A stretch of 64,000 bases of DNA from positions 62,001 to 126,000 of the forward strand of contig JABMLG010000001.1 of the NCBI GenBank assembly GCA_013204985.1, read 5' to 3'. This DNA comes from Microbacteriaceae bacterium VKM Ac-2855 (lineage in GTDB: Bacteria > Actinomycetota > Actinomycetes > Actinomycetales > Microbacteriaceae). Each line of letters starts with the position of its first letter. Positions within the stretch are counted from its first letter, which is position 1. Below are positions 8,195 to 16,093 of this stretch, piece after piece. A program made the translations under genes and the position numbers. The notes under the pieces are model-generated. The model had not been told where the DNA came from, did not search any database, and worked only from the letters and a program-made list of their open reading frames with translations.

Positions 8195-9681
8195 CGACTC
8201 CCGTCGGCCCCCGCGGCGCCCGGATCCGAGCACGGGGTTGGGGATGGCGGCATGCCGGGCGGTCGACCGCGGCGGTACACGGTCTCGACCTCGAGATCGA
8301 ACCGGGGGAGCGCGTACTCCTGCTGGGTCCCTCCGGCGCGGGCAAGAGCACCCTCCTTCACGCGTTGGCCGGCATCCTGGGCGGCGAGGAAGAGGGCGAT
8401 GAATTCGGCGAGCTGACGGTCGATGCCATCCACCCCACCCGGCAACGCGGAGTCGCCGGGCTCGTCCTGCAGGACCCGGACGCGCAGGTCGTTCTGGCGC
8501 GCGTCGGTGACGATGTTGCGTTCGCCTGCGAGAACCTCGGGGTTGCGCGGGTCGAGATCTGGCCGCGGGTGCACGGCGCGCTCACGGATGTCGGCCTCGA
8601 TGTCGCCCTCGATCGCTCGACGAGCGCCCTCTCCGGCGGCCAGAAGCAGCGCCTCGCGCTCGCGGGTGCTATCGCGATGCGCCCACGTCTCCTGCTGCTC
8701 GACGAGCCGACGGCCAATCTCGACCCGGACGGCGTTCGGGAGGTCCGCGCGGCGGTTCAGCGTGTAGCCGAATCGACCGGTGCGACGCTGATCGTGATCG
8801 AGCACCGGGTGGACGTCTGGGCGGAGCTCGTGGATCGGGTGATCGTGCTGGACCCCGATGGAGGAGTGCTGGCCGACGGCGAACCGAGCGCGGTGTTGCG
8901 CGATGCCCGGGATACGCTGCAGGACGCGGGCGTGTGGCTGCCTCACGCGATGTCTATGACGCCCACCCGCAGTTCTCGGCCCGGAGACGTCGTCCTCGAG
9001 GCGGTCGATCTCTCCGTCGGCCACAAGCGTTTCGGTCGTCGCAGCCCTGATCTCGTGCGCTCCGGGTTGAGCGCCACCTTCCGCTCCGGAACCGTGACGG
9101 CGGTCACGGGCCCGAACGGTGCCGGCAAGTCCACGTTCGCGTTGACCCTCGCCGGTCTGGTCGCGCCGGCGGCAGGTGAAGTGGCAGCATCCGACGCACT
9201 CCGCTCCGGACTCGCGGCGGCTCCGATCCGTTGGTCGTCGAAGGAGCTGCTCGCCCGCATCGCGACCGTGTTCCAGGAGCCCGAGCACCAATTCCTCACC
9301 CTGAAAGTACGCGACGAGCTGCTGCTGGGCCCTCGTCAACGAGGGTGGGACCCGGCGGACGCAGCCGAGGCGGCCGAGAGGATGCTCGTGGCGCTCGGCC
9401 TCGAGCGGCTTGCGGAAGCGAATCCCTTCACCCTCTCGGGCGGCGAGAAGCGGCGGCTCTCGGTCGCGGCAGCCGTGGTCGCGGACGCTCCGGTCTTGAT
9501 TCTGGACGAGCCCACTTTCGGGCAGGACAGGCGGACGTGGGGCGTTCTCGTCGATCTCCTTGCCCGGCTGCGCGACGACGGTCGGACGATCATCACCGTG
9601 ACGCACGATCGCGAGTTCATCACGGCGCTGGCCGACCACGAGGTCGAACTCGGTTCCGCGCGCGAAGGCGTGCACCGATGA
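8191..9681 (+). CDS. ykoD: ECF transporter duplicated ATPase YkoD
   Basis: A 496-residue protein with two fused ABC ATPase domains. Domain 1 has Walker A GPSGAGKST (about residues 48-56), signature LSGGQKQR and Walker B LLLLDEPTANLD. Domain 2 has GPNGAGKST (about residue 309), LSGGEKRR and LILDEPTFGQD. Fused A components of this kind energise YkoEDC-type ECF transporters. It overlaps ykoE upstream and ykoC downstream by ATGA junctions. Both halves keep all catalytic motifs, so both sites could hydrolyse ATP. Confidence 0.92.
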   Translation: MTTPVGPRGARIRARGWGWRHAGRSTAAVHGLDLEIEPGERVLLLGPSGAGKSTLLHALAGILGGEEEGDEFGELTVDAIHPTRQRGVAGLVLQDPDAQVVLARVGDDVAFACENLGVARVEIWPRVHGALTDVGLDVALDRSTSALSGGQKQRLALAGAIAMRPRLLLLDEPTANLDPDGVREVRAAVQRVAESTGATLIVIEHRVDVWAELVDRVIVLDPDGGVLADGEPSAVLRDARDTLQDAGVWLPHAMSMTPTRSSRPGDVVLEAVDLSVGHKRFGRRSPDLVRSGLSATFRSGTVTAVTGPNGAGKSTFALTLAGLVAPAAGEVAASDALRSGLAAAPIRWSSKELLARIATVFQEPEHQFLTLKVRDELLLGPRQRGWDPADAAEAAERMLVALGLERLAEANPFTLSGGEKRRLSVAAAVVADAPVLILDEPTFGQDRRTWGVLVDLLARLRDDGRTIITVTHDREFITALADHEVELGSAREGVHR

Positions 9682-10472
9682 GCCTGCTCACCCCGGCGAT
9701 CGCTCCGAGCGCGATGGCTCGGGCCAACCCGGTCGGAAAGCTCGCCGTCGCGCTGCTGATCAGCGCAGCCCTGCTGCTCTCGATCGACTGGGTATCCGCC
9801 GCCGTCGCCCTCGGTCTCGAGTTGCTGCTCCTGCCGTTCAGCGGGCTCGCCGCGCGCGACTTCTGGCTGCGGACCATCCCGTTGTGGACAGCGGCTCCGC
9901 TCGCCGGTCTCACCACCGTGCTGTACGGCCAGGACTCCGGCGCGACACTGGCGCAGTTCTGGTTCGTCTCCGTGTCGCAGGGTTCGCTCGAACTGGGCGC
10001 GGCGATCGCGCTTCGCGTGCTGGCGATCGGACTGCCCGGGATCGTGCTGCTCGCGACCACCGATCCCACTGATCTCGCCGACGCGCTGGCGCAAGTGCTT
10101 CGGCTGCCGGCCCGCTTCGTGTTGGGCGGGTTGGCGGGGCTGCGGTTGATCGGCCTGCTCGCCGAGGATTGGCGGACCCTCGCGATGGCACGACGCGCTC
10201 GCGGTGTGGCCGACGACCGCGGAATCCTCGCCCGAAGCTCGCGCGCGTTCTCCCAGGCCTTCACACTTTTCGTGATCGCGATCCGCCGCGGGAGCCGGCT
10301 CGCCACTGCGATGGAGGCGAAAGGCTTCGGCGCCGACGGCCCGCGTACGTGGGCTCGACCCTCGCGGTTGCATCGCCGCGACCTCGCTCTCGTGTTCGTC
10401 GGCGTGACGATCGCAGCGACCGCCGTCGCGGTCTCGATCGCGGCGGGCAGTTGGAGCTTCGTCCTTGCCTGA
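9678..10472 (+). CDS. ykoC: ECF transporter transmembrane coupling subunit YkoC
   Basis: A 264-residue CbiQ/EcfT-type T component. Four or more hydrophobic helices occur, with the coupling-helix signatures MARRARGVAD and MEAKGFGADGPRTWAR (Ala-Arg-Gly type motifs) that dock onto the ATPases. It completes the ykoEDC operon. The start codon overlaps the ykoD stop (ATGA) and its end overlaps the next gene by 8 bases. Confidence 0.9.
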   Translation: MSLLTPAIAPSAMARANPVGKLAVALLISAALLLSIDWVSAAVALGLELLLLPFSGLAARDFWLRTIPLWTAAPLAGLTTVLYGQDSGATLAQFWFVSVSQGSLELGAAIALRVLAIGLPGIVLLATTDPTDLADALAQVLRLPARFVLGGLAGLRLIGLLAEDWRTLAMARRARGVADDRGILARSSRAFSQAFTLFVIAIRRGSRLATAMEAKGFGADGPRTWARPSRLHRRDLALVFVGVTIAATAVAVSIAAGSWSFVLA

Positions 10473-11013
10473 GTGGGCGTACAGTCCGGCATCGGTTCCT
10501 CAGGTGGCGCGCGAAGCGCGTCGTCGGCGCGCGCGTATCATCCTGATCGACGGACCCAGCGGCGCCGGGAAGAGCACGTTCGCGACCGCGCTCATCGCCG
10601 CGCTCGGGGGTGGCGCCGCGTTGGTGCGGATGGACGACCTCTACCCTGGCTGGGAAGGGCTTATGGCCGGCTCGCTCCTGTCGGAGCGCGACATCGTGGC
10701 GCCGATCCACCGCGGACACCGCGCACGTTATCGTCGTTGGGATTGGGGGGCCTCGGCGCCATCGACATGGTTCACCGTTGTCGCGGCCGACATCGTCGTC
10801 ATCGAGGGCTGTGGATCGGCGACCCGCCGAAATCGGCGACTCGCCGACCTCACCGTGTGGCTGCAGACGGACGACACCGTGCGCAAGATGCGGGCGCTCA
10901 CGCGCGACGGCGACGTCTTCGCGGCGCATTGGGAGACGTGGGACCGTCAGTGGCGCCGGTATGCGCTGATCCATGGTCCGCGCGCCGGCGCCGACATCGT
11001 GCTCACGACGTAG
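10465..11013 (+). CDS. P-loop kinase, uridine kinase-like, coupled to ykoC
   Basis: A 182-residue P-loop NTPase. IILIDGPSGAGKSTFA (about residues 28-43) is the Walker A site. MDDLYPGWEG resembles the substrate-binding DxxY region of uridine/pantothenate kinase-like enzymes. RYRRWDWG follows, and a basic LID-type helix (VRKMRALTRDGD) is near residue 140. Phosphoacceptor unknown. Its TTG start (10465) lies within the end of ykoC, which implies translational coupling and control by the TPP riboswitch; GTG at 10504 is an alternative start. Context suggests, but does not prove, a role in salvage of a thiamine precursor. Confidence 0.75.
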   Translation: MPEWAYSPASVPQVAREARRRRARIILIDGPSGAGKSTFATALIAALGGGAALVRMDDLYPGWEGLMAGSLLSERDIVAPIHRGHRARYRRWDWGASAPSTWFTVVAADIVVIEGCGSATRRNRRLADLTVWLQTDDTVRKMRALTRDGDVFAAHWETWDRQWRRYALIHGPRAGADIVLTT

Positions 11014-11016
11014 ACG

Positions 11017-11367
11017 TCACGCCCAGCCGAGCTCGTGCAGCCGCTCGTCGTCGATGCCGTAGAAGTGCGCGATCTCGTGCACCAGTGTCACGTGGATCTC
11101 GTTACGAAGCTCCTCGAGCGTCTCCGTAGCGGCGAGGTGGGGCTCGCGGTAGAGGACGATGCGGTCCGGCATCTCGCCGAAGCCGTAGCGATCGCGTTCT
11201 GTCAGCGCAACGCCGTCGTACAGCCCGAGTAGATCGAGGGACCCGTCCTCGGGTCGGTCCTCGACGACGAAGATGACGTTCTCGAGACCGTCCACCATCT
11301 CGTCAGGAAGGGCGTCCAGCTCGTCCACGACGAGCCGTTCGAAGGCGTCCGCATCCACCTCGACCAC
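11017..11367 (-). CDS. Minimal zinc metallopeptidase-family protein
   Basis: A 116-residue zincin-like protein. VHEIAHFYGIDDERL near the C-terminus is HExxHxxGxxD, giving His97, Glu98, His101 and Asp107 as predicted zinc ligands and catalytic base. This is the small metallopeptidase-like family (possible zinc-dependent protease) known from many actinobacteria, with no established substrate. GTG start at 11367; AGGGAGTAGGG lies upstream. It is convergent with the kinase gene, with only 3 bases between them. Confidence 0.8.
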   Translation of the reverse strand: MVEVDADAFERLVVDELDALPDEMVDGLENVIFVVEDRPEDGSLDLLGLYDGVALTERDRYGFGEMPDRIVLYREPHLAATETLEELRNEIHVTLVHEIAHFYGIDDERLHELGWA

Positions 11368-11425
11368 GGCGTCCCTACTCCCTCAATGCCCACTCGGGGC
11401 GATGCCCACTCGGCTCTGACGAGTG

Positions 11426-11455
11426 AAGGCCCGGAATCCGAGGATTCCGGGCCTT
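11426..11455 (-). terminator. Hairpin terminator after tRNA-His
   Basis: A perfect inverted repeat, AAGGCCCGGAATCC and its complement around a 2-base loop, just 3' of the tRNA-His gene. The transcript end on the minus strand is followed by a short T-containing tail. Confidence 0.6.
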
Positions 11456-11459
11456 CCAT

Positions 11460-11535
11460 GGGGTGAGTAACGGGGCTCGAACCCGCGACCTCCTAGACCA
11501 CAACCAGGCGCTCTGCCAACTGAGCTATACCCACC
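11460..11535 (-). tRNA. tRNA-His (GTG)
   Basis: The minus strand folds as a cloverleaf. The acceptor GTGGGTA pairs with TACTCAC, with the extra G(-1) opposite C73 that is specific to tRNA-His. The anticodon stem CCTGG/CTAGG holds loop TTGTGGT, giving anticodon GTG. T arm CGGGTTCGAGCCCCG. The CCA end is encoded at 11459-11461. Confidence 0.96.
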
Positions 11536-11583
11536 ATGGAGGACCGAGCTGCTTGCGCCGCTCGATGCAACTGTACGAGAGTA

Positions 11584-12204
11584 CTACATCCCTGGAGCGA
11601 ACTCGTTCACCACGGAGGTCGAGACCGCCTGGGCCTGAGCGCTCGTCGGCCCGGGCTCGCCGACGAAGGCCGCCTTGCGGTAGTACTGCAGCTCGCGCAC
11701 CGACTCGCGGATGTCGGCCAAAGCGCGGTGTCCGCCGTTCTTCTTCGGAGCATTGAAATACACCCGAGGGAACCAGCGACGGGAGAGTTCCTTGATTGTC
11801 GAGACATCGATGTTGCGGTAGTGCAGGTGGGTGTCGAGCCGCGGCATGTACTTGGCGAGGAACATCCGATCGGTGCCGATCGTGTTGCCCGCGAGCGGCG
11901 CGTGCTGCTCGCTCGGCACGTACTTCATCACGTATTCGAGCACCTGATACTCGGCATCGGCCACCGTGACACCATCCGGGATCTCGGTGATCAGACCGGA
12001 CGTCTCGTGCATCGTGCGGACGAAGTCGCCCATGTTCTCCAGGGCGGCGTCGCTCGGCTTGATCACGATCGACAGACCGGGGTCGAGGATGTTCAGATCG
12101 AAGTCGGTGATGACCACGGCGATTTCGCACAATTCATCGACGGCGACGTCCAGCCCGGTCATCTCGCAGTCGATCCAGACAAGGCGATCAGGTGCGCTAC
12201 TCAT
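11584..12204 (-). CDS. orn: Oligoribonuclease
   Basis: A 206-residue DEDDh 3'-5' exoribonuclease that degrades 2-5 nt RNAs and pGpG. VWIDCEMTGLD gives catalytic Asp12 and Glu14, and HRALADIRES near residue 165 gives the His/Asp pair. The start at 12204 is preferred over 12228 because TAGACT (12212-12217, minus strand) ends seven bases before this ATG with no Shine-Dalgarno sequence, a leaderless arrangement. It lies directly upstream of tRNA-His on the same strand. Confidence 0.93.
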   Translation of the reverse strand: MSSAPDRLVWIDCEMTGLDVAVDELCEIAVVITDFDLNILDPGLSIVIKPSDAALENMGDFVRTMHETSGLITEIPDGVTVADAEYQVLEYVMKYVPSEQHAPLAGNTIGTDRMFLAKYMPRLDTHLHYRNIDVSTIKELSRRWFPRVYFNAPKKNGGHRALADIRESVRELQYYRKAAFVGEPGPTSAQAQAVSTSVVNEFAPGM

Positions 12205-12273
12205 GTGCCGCAGTCTATCCGCGGGCACCGACAGCGGCCGTTCTACCGGTGTCGCAGAACTAAACTGGAAGGG

Positions 12274-12495
12274 ATGTTCATCGCCGTCTGCTCCCTGCTC
12301 ATCGCCAACGCCGTCTGGAACGCCATCGTCTGGCCGCCGTTCCTACGTCGAATCCGGAAGGACCCCCGCGCGCGGGACGACTCCGGGCGAGCAACGACGT
12401 TCCTCCGAGTCCATACCGTGCTGATCGGCATCTCGCTCGTGCTCGCCGCAGTATCGCTCGTCGTCGCTATCGTCGCGCTCGTCGGAGCGGGCTGA
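12274..12495 (+). CDS. Small SCO4848-family membrane protein
   Basis: A 73-residue protein with two transmembrane helices (MFIAVCSLLIANAVWNAIVW at the N-terminus and a second at about residues 50-71) joined by a basic loop. The layout matches the SCO4848-type small membrane family of actinobacteria, function unknown. TAAACT (12261-12266) lies seven bases before the ATG; the purine run GGAAGGG abuts the start codon and cannot act as a normal ribosome site, so a leaderless start fits better. Divergent from orn. Confidence 0.7.
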   Translation: MFIAVCSLLIANAVWNAIVWPPFLRRIRKDPRARDDSGRATTFLRVHTVLIGISLVLAAVSLVVAIVALVGAG

Positions 12496-12538
12496 GATCC
12501 GGCCGCGACCGGCTGCGATAGGCTGGTCGTCGCCCTGG

Positions 12539-12611
12539 GCCCCCGTAGCTCAGCGGATAGAGCAGAGGCCTTCTAATCCTTTGGTCGCAGGTTCGATTCC
12601 TGCCGGGGGCA
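12539..12611 (+). tRNA. tRNA-Arg (TCT)
   Basis: The acceptor GCCCCCG pairs with CGGGGGC, discriminator A at 12611. D arm GCTCAGCGGATAGAGC; anticodon loop CTTCTAA with anticodon TCT; T arm GCAGGTTCGATTCCTGC. The 31-39 pair is a C-T mismatch. CCA is not encoded. Confidence 0.95.
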
Positions 12612-12772
12612 CCTCAGGGGCTGAGAACCCTCACGAGATCTGCATCCGCGTGCGGGCGGGAGAGAGTCTCCCCGGCACCCGTCACGATCGTGTCGACGTG
12701 CGGATCGTAGGTGGTCTTCACCGAACACCACCAGCGGTGGTCGCGCATTCTCATCCGGATTAGGCTCCGGTT

Positions 12773-12970
12773 ATGTTTCTCAGCCGCGCCGCCGAGGTCG
12801 CCGAGCGCACTCCCGCCATCACCCCCGACGAGACGTGCATGTCGTGCGGCCACGCCGAAGTCGGCGAGACGTTCGATGGCACGACGACGTGCATGTTCGA
12901 AATCTCCGACTACGGCTTCGGAGACGCCGAGTACTGCGAGTGCCACGAATCCGCGCACGTCGGCACGTGA
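12773..12970 (+). CDS. Small Cys/His-rich protein, possible zinc-binding
   Basis: A 65-residue protein that I do not recognise. Five cysteines at 22, 25, 40, 55 and 57 and histidines at 27, 58 and 62 form CxxC ... C ... CxCH, suggestive of a small zinc-binding fold. It is acidic overall. It is supported as a real gene by TAGGCT (12761-12766), which ends exactly six bases before the ATG, the same leaderless spacing seen at many neighbours. Overlapping frames on both strands have no start signal. Confidence 0.55.
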   Translation: MFLSRAAEVAERTPAITPDETCMSCGHAEVGETFDGTTTCMFEISDYGFGDAEYCECHESAHVGT

Positions 12971-13148
12971 CGTCATCGGGATCTCCGACCCCATCCAACA
13001 ACGTTGCACGAGCTCGGACGAGTTAATTCATCGCCCTGATTTCCACAACCCCCGCTTACCTGGGCGATTCGGCACGGAGGTCTAGAGGTTTTCGCGTAAG
13101 GTATTGCTGCCCGCATGTTACAAGGACGTAAACATTTGGAGGTGGACC

Positions 13149-13259
13149 ATGCTGGAACTCGCAATCATCGGAGGCGTCGTGGTTGCGTGGACGATCGTCG
13201 CGGTACCGGTGGCAGTTGTCATCGGCCGGGTCGCCCACGAACGCGACGCACACGTGTGA
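13149..13259 (+). CDS. 36-residue single-pass membrane peptide
   Basis: A 36-codon open frame. MLELAIIGGVVVAWTIVAVP begins one long hydrophobic helix (residues 3-27), and the tail RVAHERDAHV is charged and would be cytoplasmic. GGAGGTGG sits five or so bases before the ATG, one of the best Shine-Dalgarno sequences in the window. A strong terminator follows 25 bases after the stop. Function unknown; similar short membrane peptides are common but rarely annotated in actinobacteria. Confidence 0.7.
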   Translation: MLELAIIGGVVVAWTIVAVPVAVVIGRVAHERDAHV

Positions 13260-13283
13260 CCCGAGGTTCGAATCCCCGGAAAC

Positions 13284-13320
13284 GACGAAGGCCCCGATCG
13301 ATGATCGGGGCCTTCGTCTT
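13284..13320 (+). terminator. Bidirectional intrinsic terminator
   Basis: A perfect stem, CGAAGGCCCCGATC and its complement, around a short loop, followed by TCTT on the plus strand. It serves the 36-residue peptide gene and, on the other strand, the end of the gene at 13335. Confidence 0.8.
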
Positions 13321-13334
13321 GCGATGACCTGATG

Positions 13335-14288
13335 TCAGAGCGTGCCCTGCGGCTCCGACCCGGAGTTCCCGCTTCGCGGAGTCTCGGTCGATCGGATCAC
13401 AGCGGCGACGGGACTGAACTCCTCCACCGGTCTGGGGTTGCTGCGCACCTCGAGGGCGTCGATGTCGGCGAGCAGTCGCTCGGTCTCGTCGGTCGACGGC
13501 TTGCCGTGCGGAGTCTCCAGAGCGATCGTGGGAACGGCCGTCGTCTCGGGGGATCTCGAGATGGTCGCCTTCGACTCGTCCGCGGTGGAACCGACCGCCG
13601 TGGGCTCGGTCGTGGCCGACTCGCTCGTGTCAGGCTCGATGGCGGCCGGCGAGTTTACGGAACCGGAATCCTTCGCTGTATCGGCAACCGGCTTCTCGAA
13701 GCCGGTCGGTGCGACGACGACGGGCTCGACCTCGCGCGGCGCCTCGGATGCGACGGCCGCGGGGGCCGCTCTGCGCGGATCCACCTGCGGTGCAGCGGTG
13801 TCGAGGTAGCTCCAACGCTCCAGGTCGGCCACGAACTTCTTGCGCGCCTTGCCCGGTTTGTTGCGCCACTCGATCAGTCGCTCGCGGAAGACGGCGACGG
13901 TCGTGGCGTCCTTCGCCTCGGACGATCCGCGCTTGAGGGCCTCCAACTCGTGCGCCGCCCAATTCGCCGCGACGCCGGCACCCTTGATCGGCAGCAGTCG
14001 CAACAGTGTCTCGGCCTGCGCCGAGGCCCGGTCGCTCTGCACCCGCACAGCGGGCGGGAGGCTCTCCCAGGCTGACGCTTCGGCGGCAGCATCGACGAGC
14101 GTCGCGATCACGTTGTTCTTCAACTCGCGTTGCTGTGTCGCGAGAAGGCGACGAATCGCCCCGCTCGTGATCAGACCCGAGATCACGACACCGACCACCA
14201 CGGCCACGAGTACGACAGCGGCGAGGAACACCGAGCGGTGTCCATCGATCGTCTGGAGCCACGTCACGAATTCGTTCCACCATTGCAT
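13335..14288 (-). CDS. Membrane-anchored protein with long disordered tail
   Basis: A 317-residue protein I cannot assign. A transmembrane helix lies near residues 19-42 (VFLAAVVLVAVVVGVVISGL), then a helical cytoplasmic domain (about 45-165, rich in Ala, Arg, Glu), then a low-complexity Thr/Glu/Pro/Ser tail (about 170-317). The plan resembles proteins tethered to the membrane by the N-terminus. TAGGTT (14295-14300, minus strand) ends six bases before the ATG, so it is probably leaderless. Confidence 0.65.
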   Translation of the reverse strand: MQWWNEFVTWLQTIDGHRSVFLAAVVLVAVVVGVVISGLITSGAIRRLLATQQRELKNNVIATLVDAAAEASAWESLPPAVRVQSDRASAQAETLLRLLPIKGAGVAANWAAHELEALKRGSSEAKDATTVAVFRERLIEWRNKPGKARKKFVADLERWSYLDTAAPQVDPRRAAPAAVASEAPREVEPVVVAPTGFEKPVADTAKDSGSVNSPAAIEPDTSESATTEPTAVGSTADESKATISRSPETTAVPTIALETPHGKPSTDETERLLADIDALEVRSNPRPVEEFSPVAAVIRSTETPRSGNSGSEPQGTL

Positions 14289-14347
14289 GTGCTGAACCTA
14301 ACCAGGCCTGACCTCCGACCGCGGATGCCGCGCCGCAGGAGGGCGGA

Positions 14348-14584
14348 TCACGCCACGCGGAAGCACTCGACCGCGTCGTCGACGCTCCAGAATTCGCCCA
14401 GGCTCTGTCCGCTGGGCATCCCGGCTCGGAGCCGACGTGCGGCGAAGCGTTCGGTGCCGGCCTGCTCCGTCCGCTCGATGTGGCCGAGGACTGCACCGGT
14501 GGGTGCGCTGACCCGCCAGAGTCGAGGGTTCACGCTGGTGAGCGTGGGGGCGGTGCGCGTGTTGTGAATGCTCGATCGATTCAT
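14348..14584 (-). CDS. Small hypothetical protein, 78 residues
   Basis: Unassigned 78-residue basic protein (WRVSAPTGAVLGHIER, then LGEFWSVDDAVECFRVA at the C-terminus). A strong GAGGAGG lies five bases before the ATG, which makes expression credible. It is divergent from msrA. No domain or motif recognised. Confidence 0.6.
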   Translation of the reverse strand: MNRSSIHNTRTAPTLTSVNPRLWRVSAPTGAVLGHIERTEQAGTERFAARRLRAGMPSGQSLGEFWSVDDAVECFRVA

Positions 14585-14775
14585 GGTTCCTCCTCGGATG
14601 GTCTGCTCGTCTTTCACCCGCCGGCCCGCGGTGTTCTCGTACGGTACGTCCGACCACCGACATCGACTGCGGTCGGCCTTCGCGCGGAATGACAGTGCTG
14701 CCGACGATGTTGGATCCACTGGTGGGCACGGCGCCCCGCGTCCGCCGATCGCGATAAGGAAGTGAGTTCTTCACG

Positions 14776-15303
14776 ATGCACACATTCGTTCTTGCCGGCG
14801 GGTGCTTCTGGTGTCTCGACGCCGTGTACCGCGTGCTCGACGGCGTCACCGACGTGGTCTCTGGATACACGGGTGGTTCGACGACCGAACCCAGCTACGA
14901 GGAGGTCTGCACGGGCCGAACCGGCCACGCCGAGGCTGTCGCCGTCACTTTCGACCCCGAGATCGTGCCGGACTCGGTCATTCTCGACGTCTTCTTCACG
15001 CTGCACGATCCGCGGCAGTTGAACCGACAGGGCAACGACGTCGGCACCCAGTACCGCTCAGCCATGTATTACACCGACGACGCGCAGAAGGCGCTGTTCG
15101 AGGCGGCCCGCGATCGTGCCGCCGAGTGGTGGGATGGCTCACTCGTCACCGAGATCTCACCCCTCGGCGAGTACTTCCCTGCGGAGGACTACCACCAGGA
15201 CTTCTTCGCGAAGAACCCCGGGCAGGGTTACTGCCTCGCCGTGGCGCTGCCGAAGGTGAACAAGATCCGGAAGTCCTACTCGTCCTACATCAGGGCCGCC
15301 TGA
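14776..15303 (+). CDS. msrA: Peptide-methionine (S)-S-oxide reductase
   Basis: A 175-residue cytosolic repair enzyme that reduces methionine-S-sulfoxide. GGCFWCLDAVY has catalytic Cys10, with Cys13 nearby, and GYCLAV near the C-terminus supplies a recycling cysteine. The GYTGG, RTGHAE and QYRSAMYY motifs are all present. Full length for the family. It is followed by a strong terminator, so probably monocistronic. Confidence 0.95.
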   Translation: MHTFVLAGGCFWCLDAVYRVLDGVTDVVSGYTGGSTTEPSYEEVCTGRTGHAEAVAVTFDPEIVPDSVILDVFFTLHDPRQLNRQGNDVGTQYRSAMYYTDDAQKALFEAARDRAAEWWDGSLVTEISPLGEYFPAEDYHQDFFAKNPGQGYCLAVALPKVNKIRKSYSSYIRAA

Positions 15304-15314
15304 CACCGTGCGAT

Positions 15315-15358
15315 CGACGAAGGCCGCTCGGATCGCTCCGAGCGGCCTTCGTCGTCTC
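15315..15358 (+). terminator. Intrinsic terminator after msrA
   Basis: A long perfect hairpin, CGACGAAGGCCGCTCGGA and its complement around TCGC, with a T/C-rich tail. Confidence 0.85.
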
Positions 15359-15533
15359 CTCCACAACGACGATCACCGCGCGATGTTCGCTTTTCGCCGC
15401 CTTCCCGCGTCGATACGCGGCCGGCGGCTGCGCAGACTGTCGGAACGGTGTCCGATCGCGGGAAGCCCCCGACCGCGATCGGGCATCGCTAGCGACTCCG
15501 CCGTCCGACGGAGCGAAACAGAAGGAGAGAGAC

Positions 15534-16043
15534 ATGACGGATTCCGTGACCATCGTCGGAGTGATCGGTACCGACCCCAAGCGGATCGATACCGCGGGCG
15601 GTGCGCTCGTATCGTTCCGCTTGGCGTCGTCCCAGCGCCGCTTCGACCGATCGACGGAGAAATGGGTCGAGGGCTCGACCAACTGGTACTCCGTCTCGGT
15701 GTTCCGCGAGCTCGGCGAGAACGCGCTCACGTCGCTGCGTCGCGGTGAAAGGGTCATCGTTTCGGGAAGGCTCAGTGTTCGCAGCTGGACCTCGGGCGAA
15801 CGGACCGGTACCGATGTCGTCGTCACCGCCGAAGCGGTGGGGCACGATCTCGCGTTCGGCACCTCGCAGTTCCACAAGCGCGCCGGGCGTTCACCCGAAC
15901 CCGCTCAGCGCCCCGATTCCGAGAGTGCGGAGGTGTGGTCCGCCCAGGGCCCGGCAGGGGAGCAGTCGTGGAACGCTCCCGGGCTCGAACCGGCAGTTTC
16001 GGCGGCGAATGCGTCGCTAAACTCTGTCGAGACCCCGTTCTGA
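15534..16043 (+). CDS. Single-stranded DNA-binding protein, SsbB type
   Basis: A 169-residue protein with one OB fold in residues 1-110 (SVTIVGVIGTDP, VSFRLASSQRRFD, TNWYSVSVFRELGENA, GERVIVSGRLSVRSW), then a flexible tail. It lacks the Gly-rich linker and the acidic DDDIPF-like tip of the main replicative SSB; the tail ends SVETPF, keeping only the terminal Pro-Phe. It precedes ettA with one gene between, as Rv2478c (SsbB) precedes ettA Rv2477c in M. tuberculosis. A paralogue for stress or competence-like roles is likely. AAGGAGAGA precedes the ATG. Confidence 0.85.
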   Translation: MTDSVTIVGVIGTDPKRIDTAGGALVSFRLASSQRRFDRSTEKWVEGSTNWYSVSVFRELGENALTSLRRGERVIVSGRLSVRSWTSGERTGTDVVVTAEAVGHDLAFGTSQFHKRAGRSPEPAQRPDSESAEVWSAQGPAGEQSWNAPGLEPAVSAANASLNSVETPF

Positions 16044-16093
16044 CGCATCCGTCGTTCCGGCGAGGGGTGCCGTCGAGAGGAAGCCGCACGACC

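Noticed and set aside
12614-13009. 131-codon minus-strand frame over the small Cys/His gene
   Set aside because: No promoter or ribosome site and no domain; the plus-strand gene has a -10 box at the leaderless distance.
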